A DNA stretch of 64,000 nucleotides from an uncultured Lachnospiraceae bacterium (GCA_934330725.1 CAKRGM010000008.1:22498-86497); one strand, 5' to 3'. Counted from the first letter of the stretch, positions 53,909 to 62,448 are shown. Notes: generated by a model not told the origin, from the letters alone. Program-made: numbers and translations.

Positions 53909-53967
53909 ATGTACTAACTGAACTCAGGCAAGTTTCCGGTCCGGTTATTGACAGGACGATGTACTAA
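53909..53967. repeat. 35-nt dispersed repeat, copy 2, flanked by 9-bp direct repeats
   Basis: The block at 53923-53957 (core AGTTTCCGGTCCGGTTATT) matches 11356-11390. ATGTACTAA stands on both sides (53909-53917 and 53959-53967). The right copy contains the spoVAB stop codon. The layout resembles a small insertion with target duplication in the spoVAB-spoVAC gap. Confidence 0.55.
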
Positions 53968-54386
53968 TCATATAGCAGAAAATAATATATAAGATGTCCT
54001 GCAGCCTTTCCAAGTGCTATTGCAAGAACTATCACTCCCAGCCCGGTACCTATTCTTATTCTCCTTATAAATATTGGAAGGGCCTTTATCGTTTCAGCAA
54101 TGCATACTGCAAACAATCCGATAAACATACCTGAAAAAAGTCCATAAAGAACAAGTCCTGGTATATACACTGGAACATGAATATCAAATATAAAAAGAAT
54201 ATTACCCACAATTGCTCCATATATTATCATAAGTTCATACACCCACACCTGTCTGGTCGTTTTTGTTACAGCTGCCATCCTGTTGATTATACCTACACTC
54301 ATGACAATTGCAAAAAATCCTGCTGACGTTATTGTTCCTGCGCTTAATCCCAATATAATTTCTGCAATAATTTTAAGTATATACAT
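53964..54386 (-). CDS. spoVAB: Stage V sporulation protein AB
   Basis: 140 residues with four membrane helices (IIAEIILGLSAGTITSAGFF first). The middle IPGLVLYGLFSGMFIGLFAV is characteristic of SpoVAB. GGAGG precedes the ATG, 3 nt after spoVAA ends. A membrane subunit of the SpoVA dipicolinate system, made in the forespore under sigma-G in related organisms. Confidence 0.94.
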   Translation of the reverse strand: MYILKIIAEIILGLSAGTITSAGFFAIVMSVGIINRMAAVTKTTRQVWVYELMIIYGAIVGNILFIFDIHVPVYIPGLVLYGLFSGMFIGLFAVCIAETIKALPIFIRRIRIGTGLGVIVLAIALGKAAGHLIYYFLLYD

Positions 54387-54389
54387 GTA

Positions 54390-55013
54390 TCAGCCTCCAT
54401 GTTTTGCATTGGAATTGGCATTTCTGTCAATCAATGCATCATCAATATCTTTTTCATACTTATCCATTTCAACCTGGATAGGCGTCGGGTCATTAGTCAG
54501 TTTCTTTTTGGTAAAATGGTTATAAAATATGATAGTGCCTGAGCCCAGTCCTATTGCATACATAATTTCTATAAGCTTATATTCCTTTATATCTCCTGTT
54601 CCAAATAACTCATATACCTTTTCGAATATTTCATTGGTACTTACATCATTATTGTATGCCATTATTCCATAGGCACTTCCTGTAAAGGTAAGCAGTGCAA
54701 CAAATGCAATCAGCAGGTACTCAATTATTACATTTCTTTTCTTTTGTTTTATATAATCTACTATAAAATCTGTCTCTCCCATATTATTTACTTCTACATT
54801 GGGATAAATATTATTAACTATCTCTACAACCTTCATGACCGAAAAACATATTCGTCTTTTCTTTACATCGGGAATACTTAGTAGCTTTTCAGCTTTTACT
54901 CTGGCAACAATAGATTTATCTGTACAATAAAAATCTGCTACATCTGATAAATAAATATCCCGTTTATTTACCTGAATGTTTTTTCTTATCTGTACATATA
55001 ATGTCTCACTCAT
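54390..55013 (-). CDS. spoVAA: Stage V sporulation protein AA
   Basis: 207 residues. A cytoplasmic N-terminal domain (SETLYVQIRKNIQVNKRDIY) precedes two membrane helices (IIEYLLIAFVALLTFTGSAY and IEIMYAIGLGSGTIIFYN). The basic/acidic C-terminal tail is soluble. Matches the SpoVAA layout. AGGTAG lies before the ATG. First gene of the spoVA operon, 175 nt downstream of sigF, with a candidate sigma-G promoter in between. Confidence 0.94.
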   Translation of the reverse strand: MSETLYVQIRKNIQVNKRDIYLSDVADFYCTDKSIVARVKAEKLLSIPDVKKRRICFSVMKVVEIVNNIYPNVEVNNMGETDFIVDYIKQKKRNVIIEYLLIAFVALLTFTGSAYGIMAYNNDVSTNEIFEKVYELFGTGDIKEYKLIEIMYAIGLGSGTIIFYNHFTKKKLTNDPTPIQVEMDKYEKDIDDALIDRNANSNAKHGG

Positions 55014-55133
55014 TTTCTACCTGCCTTTCTTTTTATTTTCCTCAAATTTCTTTTACCTGTACATTGTCCTGTAAATAACCAGAACAAAAATTCATTTTGC
55101 GTTATTGGTCTGGTTAATTTTTGTATTCTGTAC

Positions 55134-55162
55134 TAGTATTTCTTAAAATTCTAAAATTATAC
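55134..55162 (-). promoter_or_regulatory. Candidate sigma-G (or sigma-F) promoter of the spoVA operon
   Basis: Minus-strand -35 GTATA (55158-55162) and -10 AATACTA (55134-55140), 17 nt apart, match the forespore consensus GHATR and CATNNTA except for the first -10 base. Transcription would start ~115 nt before spoVAA. Confidence 0.55.
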
Positions 55163-55188
55163 ATAAGTGGCATTATATTTATATTTCT

Positions 55189-55905
55189 TTACGCCAGCCT
55201 GTTTCTCATCAATGCAAGTATTTTCTTTTCAAGGCGCGATACCTGTACCTGTGATATTCCAAGCTCACTGGCAATATCTGTCTGTGTGCGGTCTTCAAAA
55301 TACCTCATTCTTATAATTTTCTTTTCCTTCTCCGGCAGTTCATCAATAAGGGCATTTATTGCAATAGAATTTACAACTTCATCATTAAAATTTCTCTTTT
55401 CTTCAAGTTTATCTATAAGCTCCATTTCATTGCCATCTCCCTGGTATATGACCTTATAAATTGATTCAACATCAGATGATGCTTCAAATGCCATAACAAT
55501 CTCCTCCGGCATAAGTCCCGTCATATCAGCAATTTCATCAATTGCCGGCTCCCGCATATTCTTTATCCTGAATTCCTCAATCGCCCTTGCCGCCTTTATA
55601 GCGTTCTCTTTCAGGCTCCGGCTTATCTTAATCATTCCATCGTCCCTTAGAAATCGCTTAATTTCTCCTGTTATCATCGGAACTGCATATGTGGAAAATT
55701 TAACATCATATGATGTATCAAATTTATCAACAGCCTTAATAAGTCCTATACAGCCTATCTGGAAAAGATCTTCCTGCTCATATCCCCTTCCGGAAAATCG
55801 CTTCACAATACTCCCTATAAGCCCCATATTTTTTACAATAAGTAATTCCCTTGATTTCTCATCTCCTCTATGTGCACGCTCAATAAGTTCCTTAGTATGA
55901 TCCAT
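55189..55905 (-). CDS. sigF: Forespore RNA polymerase sigma factor SigF
   Basis: 238 residues. Sigma region 2 is seen in YEQEDLFQIGCIGLIKAVDKF. Region 2.4 is DVKFSTYAVPMITGEIKRFL and region 4 is QTDIASELGISQVQVSRLEK. No region 1.1, as expected for a sporulation sigma. Third gene of spoIIA, 18 nt after the anti-sigma gene spoIIAB, which holds it inactive until SpoIIAA is dephosphorylated in the forespore. The gene order identifies SigF rather than SigG. Confidence 0.96.
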   Translation of the reverse strand: MDHTKELIERAHRGDEKSRELLIVKNMGLIGSIVKRFSGRGYEQEDLFQIGCIGLIKAVDKFDTSYDVKFSTYAVPMITGEIKRFLRDDGMIKISRSLKENAIKAARAIEEFRIKNMREPAIDEIADMTGLMPEEIVMAFEASSDVESIYKVIYQGDGNEMELIDKLEEKRNFNDEVVNSIAINALIDELPEKEKKIIRMRYFEDRTQTDIASELGISQVQVSRLEKKILALMRNRLA

Positions 55906-55923
55906 ATAATCACACCCTATCCA

Positions 55924-56361
55924 CTATTTTTCTTTGCCTATCCACTTTTTCATTATTACTGTTGTTCCTCTTCCTCTGCCTGACTCTACTTCAAGTTTAT
56001 CCATAAAGGCTTCCATAAATGAAAATCCCATTCCGGATCTTTCCTTTTCCGGCTTTGTCGTAAAAAGAGGCTCCATTGCCTGATTAATATCTTCTATACC
56101 AACTCCATCATCATGAACTGTTATGGTAACAAGCTTTTCGTTTATTTCACACTTCAGGTATATTTTTCCTGCCTTTTCATCATATCCATGCACTATACAG
56201 TTTGTAACCGCCTCAGATACTGCAGTTTTTATATCTGCAATTTCTTCCACTGTTGGATCTAACCTTGTACAAAATGCAGCAGTTGCCACTCTTGCAAAAC
56301 TTTCATTTTCTGACACTGAATCAAATATTAATTCCATTGTATTCTTACTGTTACTTTTCAT
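55924..56361 (-). CDS. spoIIAB: Anti-sigma-F factor / SpoIIAA kinase
   Basis: 145 residues. GHKL ATPase motifs are present: AVSEAVTNCIVHGYD (N box, catalytic Glu), VHDDGVGIEDI (G1) and KPEKERSGMGFSFMEAF (G2, ATP lid). It binds SigF and phosphorylates SpoIIAA. ATG 56361 follows GGAGG and overlaps the end of spoIIAA by 11 nt, indicating coupled translation and near-equal dosage. The frame to 56373 is rejected. Confidence 0.97.
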   Translation of the reverse strand: MKSNSKNTMELIFDSVSENESFARVATAAFCTRLDPTVEEIADIKTAVSEAVTNCIVHGYDEKAGKIYLKCEINEKLVTITVHDDGVGIEDINQAMEPLFTTKPEKERSGMGFSFMEAFMDKLEVESGRGRGTTVIMKKWIGKEK

Positions 56362-56743
56362 ATTTACCTCCATTAACGCTTCTCACTGCCTGATTTACAT
56401 CATCATATGAATTCACAATCTTATGTAATCCTGAAATTAAAAGTATTCTCTTTATACTTTCATTTGCACCTGCAATACTTATATTTCCTTTATCACGCAG
56501 TTTTTTATACCTTCCCATAATAAGACCAATTCCTGCACTATCCATAAACCCAATTTTACTGAAATCGAATATACAGTATTTAACACCACGATTATCAATA
56601 ACATCGTCAATCACTTCACGCATTTCATCTGCCAGATGGTGATCCAGTTCGGCATTTAAACTTATAATAAGCTTGTCTTTATTTACCATATAAATGTAAT
56701 CAGCGTGTTTCATTTCTGTAATATTATCTTTCTCTGTTTCCAT
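56351..56743 (-). CDS. spoIIAA: Anti-anti-sigma factor
   Basis: 130 residues, STAS fold. The phosphorylation site is Ser69 in FMDSAGIGLIMGRYK, aligned with Ser58 of Bacillus SpoIIAA; the second Ser of the common DSSG is Ala here. About 10 extra residues precede the usual start. GGAGGG lies before the ATG. Dephosphorylated SpoIIAA displaces SigF from SpoIIAB. First gene of the operon. I could not find a convincing sigma-H promoter upstream. Confidence 0.96.
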   Translation of the reverse strand: METEKDNITEMKHADYIYMVNKDKLIISLNAELDHHLADEMREVIDDVIDNRGVKYCIFDFSKIGFMDSAGIGLIMGRYKKLRDKGNISIAGANESIKRILLISGLHKIVNSYDDVNQAVRSVNGGKYEK

Positions 56744-56792
56744 CTTTTACCCTCCATACTGTTGTCACATGTCTACCGGTTAGAATATTTAC

Positions 56793-56868
56793 CCCCGGAA
56801 AATATTTAAAATCCAAAAGAATAATAAAGTCCCCGAAGAATAATAAAAACCCCGAGGAATATTAATCC
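56793..56868. repeat. Four imperfect 18-20 bp tandem repeats before spoIIAA
   Basis: Units start at 56793, 56813, 56831 and 56850, with consensus CCCCGAAGAATAATAAA. The last unit forms one arm of the terminator of the TPR gene. The array lies 50-125 nt upstream of spoIIAA. Confidence 0.6.
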
Positions 56869-56879
56869 CTCAGGGTTTA
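56845..56879 (-). terminator. Terminator of the zinc-ribbon/TPR gene
   Basis: AAACCCCGAGG (56847-56857) pairs with CCTCAGGGTTT (56868-56878) with one mismatch; minus-strand tail TTATTATTC. Confidence 0.75.
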
Positions 56880-56965
56880 TCATAAGCACGTTATTAAATT
56901 TATCGTCATGTTATTTAAAGCCTAATCTATGATGACATAATATATCTTAATATATCGATTACATA

Positions 56966-58363
56966 TCAATGTCCATCAACATATGACTTTGCCTCTTTAT
57001 AGTACTTACTTGATGAGAAGTTATCTATAATGTACTGATAGTATGTCTTCGCTTTGTCAGCCTGATTTAATGCTTCATAGCTTTTTGCAGCATAATAAGC
57101 TGATTCTGCTTTTGTCGAATCGCATTTATATGCATTTTCAAAGTCTTTTGCTGCAGCTTCATAATTCTTCTTCTGATATTCCTGTGTTGCATTGGTATAT
57201 AGTTCTGTTGCAGCTGTTGTCATAACTGCTTCGGAAATCTTATTATACAACTGCTTTGCTGTATCATTAGGAAGTGAACTGACATCTACACTGCACAAAG
57301 CAACTGCGGCTGCTGTTTTATCATTGGCAAGATATGAATTAGCTGCTGTTATAAGTGCATTAAGCGGTGAACCGTCGCCACCTGATGCATTTATCTGATT
57401 CAGCTGATCCTGCATCTGATCTTTTTCACTCTTTATCTGCTCTATCTGTTTATTAAGTGACTCAAGCTCTGCATTGCCAGATGAAAGCTGCTCACTGTAC
57501 TGCTGTATACTCTTATTATAGTCCTCTGTAAGTCCTCTGTTGTGTGCCGGTACTATAAGGAACCATACTAACGCCGCACCGATTAATACACCAACAAGTA
57601 TATTAATTATTGTTATTGCACCATTACTTGGCTCTTTATATGAAGAACGCGGCATGATTACATCATTACCACTAAGCGGCCTCTCTTCAACAACTCTGGT
57701 TTTCTTCTTTGGAAGGAAACTTCCTGACGTCTCATTCTTCTTCTTTGTCAGTTCTTCAGTAATATTCTGAAGATACAACTGTGCAAGTGTATTATTCTTA
57801 TCAATCTTTAAAACTGCATTAAGATGTTTTCTTGCCCGTGTATATTCTTTATCTTTCATATACAGCAGTGCAAGAAGCTGTTGCGCTTTAACCAGCTGAG
57901 GGTTTTGTGTTACAACCTTCTTTAACTGGATAACTGCCATATCATAGTTACCCTCTTTAGCATATCGAAGAGAAAGATTATATTTCTTTATTGTTCCTGT
58001 AATCATCTCAAATCTGTTCTGATTCGACTGCATCTCAATAATATATGAACTTGCAATATTATCTTCCGGCTGAATATTCTTACTTATGACCCACTGGCTT
58101 AATGCTTCGATAGCCTCTCCCATCTCGCAGTACACAAGTCCAAGAAGATTCCTTGCATCAATATTTCTTTTATTAATAAATATACTTGTCTTAAGACTTT
58201 CAACAGCACCGCTTAAATCACGAACTTTTGCTCTTGACAGTCCAAGATTATAATATACATTTGAAATTATTACGGCTCTCTTATATATTGAAACGTCCGC
58301 ACCGCACTTTGGACACACGTTACCCGTCATCGACAGGACGCTGTCACATTTGTAACATCTCAT
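56966..58363 (-). CDS. Membrane protein with zinc ribbon, two TPR arrays and a coiled coil
   Basis: 465 residues from ATG 58363, with AAGG 6 nt upstream; a TTG at 58369 overlaps that site. The chain starts with a zinc ribbon (MRCYKCDSV, then CPKCGAD). TPR repeats fill about 28-210 (YNLGLSRAKVRDLSGAVESL and similar). A single membrane helix lies near 250-272 (INILVGVLIGAALVWFLIV), and a coiled coil runs 285-330. C-terminal TPRs (about 385-465, NYEAAAKDFENAYKCD) resemble the YbgF/CpoB type. The N-terminal half should be cytoplasmic and the rest outside. Probably a scaffold across the membrane; partner unknown. Follows folC and a 46-residue gene. Confidence 0.82.
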   Translation of the reverse strand: MRCYKCDSVLSMTGNVCPKCGADVSIYKRAVIISNVYYNLGLSRAKVRDLSGAVESLKTSIFINKRNIDARNLLGLVYCEMGEAIEALSQWVISKNIQPEDNIASSYIIEMQSNQNRFEMITGTIKKYNLSLRYAKEGNYDMAVIQLKKVVTQNPQLVKAQQLLALLYMKDKEYTRARKHLNAVLKIDKNNTLAQLYLQNITEELTKKKNETSGSFLPKKKTRVVEERPLSGNDVIMPRSSYKEPSNGAITIINILVGVLIGAALVWFLIVPAHNRGLTEDYNKSIQQYSEQLSSGNAELESLNKQIEQIKSEKDQMQDQLNQINASGGDGSPLNALITAANSYLANDKTAAAVALCSVDVSSLPNDTAKQLYNKISEAVMTTAATELYTNATQEYQKKNYEAAAKDFENAYKCDSTKAESAYYAAKSYEALNQADKAKTYYQYIIDNFSSSKYYKEAKSYVDGH

Positions 58364-58407
58364 ATTCAACCTTACCTTTCATCTGATTCTCATTATCATA
58401 TAACTGC

Positions 58408-58548
58408 TTACTTTTTATTAATATCTTCCATAATCTTGTTAATGAGATCTGTTATGTCAGGTACATCGTTACTGTATATTGCATCTTCTGCTTCATCAAC
58501 TTCCGTACTCGGCTGAAACTTTTTAATTTCTTCTTCAAAATTAATCAT
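58408..58548 (-). CDS. 46-residue acidic protein overlapping folC, function unknown
   Basis: Starts MINFEEEIKKFQPSTEVDEA and ends NKIMEDINKK. Its ATG lies in the last codons of folC (8-nt overlap, other frame) and has GAGG 5 nt upstream, so it is likely translated by coupling. Strongly acidic with a helical C-terminus. It sits between folC and the zinc-ribbon/TPR gene and could be a partner of the latter. I do not recognise the family. Confidence 0.65.
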   Translation of the reverse strand: MINFEEEIKKFQPSTEVDEAEDAIYSNDVPDITDLINKIMEDINKK

Positions 58549-59857
58549 TATTACCTCTATTCTGCAGCTTCCTGCTGAAAACTATTGATTTTATATTACC
58601 TATCAGATATAAAGAACCCGTACACATAAGAGTTCCCCTTCTATTTGCAACTCCATAAAGAAATGCATCTTCTATCTGTGAAAAATGTTTTACCGGTGCA
58701 TCCGTATATCTTGCAAAAATCTCTGTAATCTCTGTCTGTGACAACTGCCTGCTTCCGGTAATCTGTGTAACTATAAATTCATCAAACAGATTACTGTCAC
58801 ACAGCATTTTTATCATATTCTCAAAATTCTTATCTTTAACAACTGAAAATAAAAGAGTAAAATGTCCATTTGGCATTTTTTTTACTGAATTGATAAATGC
58901 ACTTATCCCCTCAGGATTATGCGCTCCATCAACATAAACGCCATCAATGACCTCTTCCATTCTTCCTTCCCAATGTGCATTCCTTAATGCATCTTTGATT
59001 CTGTCAATATCAAGTCTGGCAATCCCCAGTTTATTAATAACTGCGGCTGCTGTCAATGCAACACTTGCATTCTCCACCTGATAAACGGCAGGTGAATCTA
59101 TCTGAAAGCAATCATTCTTATAATACTCATTATTAAGCGAAAAATCAATAGACTTTCCGGTGTTTTTAATAATTTGGTAATCCTGTGGTTTCACTGCCGA
59201 AACAGGTGATGCACACTTTTTTGCTTTAATGTTTATTACATTCTCAACTTTCTCATTCTTGCATGAAAATACAACAGGAATACCTTTCTTTATTATTCCA
59301 GCTTTTTCTCCTGCAATTTTTTCGACTGTATCTCCCAGTACTGCCATATGTTCAAGACTTATTGTCGTTATTATGGATATGAGCTGATTGGATATGGCAT
59401 TAGTTGAATCAAGTTTTCCACCAAGACCTGTTTCCAAAACAACATAATCCACATTTTCATCTGCGAATTCACACAGCGCTATTCCCAGCAGATAATCAAA
59501 ATATGCAAGACCGGTATAAGTCTTTTTTAATTTGTTATCTATATCATATATTTTGTTAAACTGCCTTATGAAATGATCCTTGCTTATGTACTGTGAGTTA
59601 ATTCTTATTCTTTCCGTAATATCAACGAGATGGGGAGAGATAAACAATCCCGTCTTATATCCATTTTTTATAAGTATTTCATTTAAATAATTACAGACAG
59701 ATCCTTTCCCATTAGTTCCGGCAACATGAATGATTTTCAGATTTTTTTCCGGATGTCCCAGTTCATCAAGCATATGCATTGACCGCTCCCGTCCTGAAAA
59801 CTCCATATACTGTGGTATACTGTTTATATATTTTTCAACCTCATCAAATGTTTCCAT
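58541..59857 (-). CDS. folC: Bifunctional folylpolyglutamate/dihydrofolate synthase
   Basis: 438 residues. The Mur-ligase-like P loop HVAGTNGKGSVCNYL lies near residue 45. YVVLETGLGGKLDSTNAI contains the conserved Glu. The C-terminal ligand domain shows WEGRMEEVIDGVYVDGAHNPEG. It adds glutamate to folates, and in many bacteria also to dihydropteroate. No other fol gene lies in the window. The 46-residue gene overlaps its 3' end. Confidence 0.96.
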   Translation of the reverse strand: METFDEVEKYINSIPQYMEFSGRERSMHMLDELGHPEKNLKIIHVAGTNGKGSVCNYLNEILIKNGYKTGLFISPHLVDITERIRINSQYISKDHFIRQFNKIYDIDNKLKKTYTGLAYFDYLLGIALCEFADENVDYVVLETGLGGKLDSTNAISNQLISIITTISLEHMAVLGDTVEKIAGEKAGIIKKGIPVVFSCKNEKVENVINIKAKKCASPVSAVKPQDYQIIKNTGKSIDFSLNNEYYKNDCFQIDSPAVYQVENASVALTAAAVINKLGIARLDIDRIKDALRNAHWEGRMEEVIDGVYVDGAHNPEGISAFINSVKKMPNGHFTLLFSVVKDKNFENMIKMLCDSNLFDEFIVTQITGSRQLSQTEITEIFARYTDAPVKHFSQIEDAFLYGVANRRGTLMCTGSLYLIGNIKSIVFSRKLQNRGNND

Positions 59858-59925
59858 TCTATTTGTACTGCCTGCTTTCTTTAAAATAATATTTTACGTT
59901 CTTTAACGACACATATATAATCTGT

Positions 59926-61515
59926 TTACTGTCTGCATATTCTTAAAATTCTGTTATCCGAATATTCAATCTGTGCATTTACTCCTGCCGAAACACTACA
60001 GTATGTAACATATATCTTTTCTGCTGCAACCTGTTCTTCCTGTTCTTCCTGTCCGACATCTGTCTGTTTTATACTTATATAATAAGCTTCAGGACTATTA
60101 CTGTCATGCATTTCTTTAAGCATTTCTTCTATTATGCTTCTTTGTTCACTGTCAAAATCTACAACCACATTTTCAAATAAATCTTCATTAAATTTGAATC
60201 TGAAATAATATGCACACCAGTTCTTTTTAAGTTGTTCAGCTATCTCTCTGACTTTTTTTTCAGATTTTGATTTCGACACATTAAAATTAAGCTCATTTAA
60301 CTGCTGCTCCTCTCTAAGCTTACTTAATTTCGACTCTTCAATCAGCAGTTTCTGTCTGCTTTTATCAAATATGTCCTGTGCCCTGTCGAGCTGTCTTTTT
60401 GCTTCATTGACATCATTATAATACTTTTTTGTATCATCCTTAAGCATATGTCCCGAAACATAAGCGTCCTTCTTGCTTTCAAGGCTCATAAAATGCATCT
60501 GGGCTTCATCATATTCGCGCTGGTCGAGCTCCATGCGTGTCCTTAACTTCTCAGTAGTTTCACTCAGCTTAGCTGCTTCTTCCTCGCACTTATCAAGTTT
60601 TTCCTTTGACTCTGTACGTTCTCTTAAAAGTCCTCTGAATATTTTTTCTTCATTTAAAAACTCAGTCTTTTTATCAGCCGGAATATAACCCGGAAGTATC
60701 TCCTTATCTATTGTAAACTTACGTCCTCTTGCCTTACGAACACTCCATACAAACTGTGCGCACAATACGCGGGGAATTTTTTTCAGACTTTTTATTGCAT
60801 CATAAACAACCCTTATGTTTATATCTGTTTCATCAAAACAATCTGTTCCAAGTATATCAACAGCATAAGTCAGATATTTGCATGTCCTCTCAAGACGCAA
60901 TATGCGCCCTATACCCTGACCACTGAACTCTTTGGGCATAAGACGCTTCTGTAATTCGCGTTTTGCATCCAAAGATATTGCATTAAGTCTGTTTTGAATC
61001 TTCATATCACATTTTTTCACCTGCTCAGGTGTCTGCTTTTGAAGTTCATTATGTAATACCTGCAAAAACGCATTATTATATTCTATGCTGATTTTCTCAA
61101 TTTTATTAGCCGGCGTCATGTATTTTTCAATATTATACAATCTGGCAGCTTCATTTATAAGCAGGAAAGATATTCTATCCCTGCTTATATCATCATCTGA
61201 AGCTGTTCCTGCTAATTCACTGCAGCACTTTTTTATTTCCACATTAAGTTCGTACTCAAGCTGTTCCCTGTCCTTACCTTTTAAAAGAACATATTCTGAC
61301 ATTACAAGGTCATATACTCTTGTTATCTGATATTCAAATGGCGTTTTCCTCGTAAATGCTTCCGTCAACGCATTAGCTATATCTGCCACTGCTCCAACAA
61401 ACCTTTTTCCGGTTTCTTTTGCTGCATTCATGAATGTAACTTTCCTAAAAATGGCTATGCTCATTCTTATTTCATCATCTGTCATATCACTGATACCATC
61501 ATATATACCTGGCAT
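59926..61515 (-). CDS. Large protein of 529 residues with C-terminal coiled coil, function unknown
   Basis: Starts MPGIYDGISDMTDDEIRMSI at ATG 61515 (AGGG 11 nt upstream); a GTG at 61527 has too short a spacing. The N-terminal ~270 residues are helical and basic without recognisable catalytic motifs (KTPFEYQITRVYDLVMSEYV). Residues ~295-430 are heptad-rich, almost wholly charged coiled coil. The last ~90 residues form an alpha/beta domain (CAYYFRFKFNEDLF, then EKIYVTYCSVSAGVNAQIEY). No signal peptide or membrane helix. I do not recognise the family. It lies between a lipoprotein gene and folC on the same strand. Confidence 0.8.
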   Translation of the reverse strand: MPGIYDGISDMTDDEIRMSIAIFRKVTFMNAAKETGKRFVGAVADIANALTEAFTRKTPFEYQITRVYDLVMSEYVLLKGKDREQLEYELNVEIKKCCSELAGTASDDDISRDRISFLLINEAARLYNIEKYMTPANKIEKISIEYNNAFLQVLHNELQKQTPEQVKKCDMKIQNRLNAISLDAKRELQKRLMPKEFSGQGIGRILRLERTCKYLTYAVDILGTDCFDETDINIRVVYDAIKSLKKIPRVLCAQFVWSVRKARGRKFTIDKEILPGYIPADKKTEFLNEEKIFRGLLRERTESKEKLDKCEEEAAKLSETTEKLRTRMELDQREYDEAQMHFMSLESKKDAYVSGHMLKDDTKKYYNDVNEAKRQLDRAQDIFDKSRQKLLIEESKLSKLREEQQLNELNFNVSKSKSEKKVREIAEQLKKNWCAYYFRFKFNEDLFENVVVDFDSEQRSIIEEMLKEMHDSNSPEAYYISIKQTDVGQEEQEEQVAAEKIYVTYCSVSAGVNAQIEYSDNRILRICRQ

Positions 61516-61573
61516 TCTAAAACACACCCTTTCTAAACAAACGCGAAAATATTAAATTATATTTATGTATTTA

Positions 61574-62158
61574 TTATTTTAACTTAAATGATGCCATTAT
61601 TGAATCTGCCTCTGATTCTTTTCCATCATATCCACCATTAACATCACCTGAATATGTAATTACATATGCTTTATCATTTGCAATAAGGCAAACCTGCTTA
61701 CACTTGTATGTTACACCACTCTGCTTAACCTCTGTTACAAGCTTATAAGCATCAATTCCGTTAACAGAACACTTCTGTGGTTCTTCAACTAAATTATATG
61801 CAGAGCTGCTCTGATACTGCTTCTTTACCTGATCAATATAATCATCAATCTTTGCATTCTTACCTGCATCGCCCTGAACAACATTAATATTTTCAGCAAA
61901 TGTATCGTCACCGGCACCTTCCTGGCTGTATAATATAAGATCTGCCTTTGCTGCTGCTGATGAATATGAAGCTGCTTCTTTTCCATCCATCCATGTATCA
62001 GGATAAGTAAGTGTATAACCAGTTCCGTCAATTGATGTACCCTGTGCCGGCTGTGCAATTGTAGGTGCTGTGCTCTCTTTCTTTCCTCCACATGCTGTGA
62101 ATGATAATAATGTCATAGCTGATACTGCAACTACTGCAATTTTTCTGAATTTTCTCAT
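61574..62158 (-). CDS. Lipoprotein, PsbP/MOG1-like fold suspected
   Basis: 194 residues. The signal peptide is MRKFRKIAVVAVSAMTLL, with lipobox LSFTAC, so Cys23 is lipidated. A short Thr/Ala/Pro/Gln linker precedes a ~145-residue domain starting GTGYTLTYPDTW and ending ADSIMASFKLK with an internal YVITYSG strand. That pattern resembles DUF1795/PsbP-like small extracellular domains. Role unknown. AAGGGAG precedes the ATG, and a promoter lies at 62233-62261. The unrecognised 529-residue gene starts 58 nt downstream. Confidence 0.8.
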   Translation of the reverse strand: MRKFRKIAVVAVSAMTLLSFTACGGKKESTAPTIAQPAQGTSIDGTGYTLTYPDTWMDGKEAASYSSAAAKADLILYSQEGAGDDTFAENINVVQGDAGKNAKIDDYIDQVKKQYQSSSAYNLVEEPQKCSVNGIDAYKLVTEVKQSGVTYKCKQVCLIANDKAYVITYSGDVNGGYDGKESEADSIMASFKLK

Positions 62159-62232
62159 TTGAAATTCTCCCTTTTCCTTTATAGTATTATTGTTTATCTA
62201 TGACCCGATTTTTTCGCGCAATAGACTTATTA

Positions 62233-62261
62233 AGTTTACATTATAATTTATAATTATGCAA
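62233..62261 (-). promoter_or_regulatory. Promoter of the lipoprotein gene
   Basis: Minus-strand TTGCAT (62256-62261) and TAAACT (62233-62238), 17 nt apart. The rest of the ~320-nt AT-rich gap holds only the gdhA terminator. Confidence 0.55.
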
Positions 62262-62398
62262 TATAAAATCTATTTTTTTTAAAGTTTTGCTTTAATTTTC
62301 TATTATTATTGTATATTTTCCTTATTATACATTATACTTTCCTTATATAGTATAAAAATGCAATGGCTTTTTTCTATTCAAAAAATACTGTTTTGTTA

Positions 62399-62448
62399 TC
62401 TGAAAAATAAAATAAGTCCCGGAAATATAACATTACCAGGACTTATCA
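62399..62448 (-). terminator. gdhA terminator
   Basis: ATAAGTCC (62412-62419) pairs with GGACTTAT (62439-62446); minus-strand tail TTTATTTTT. Confidence 0.85.
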
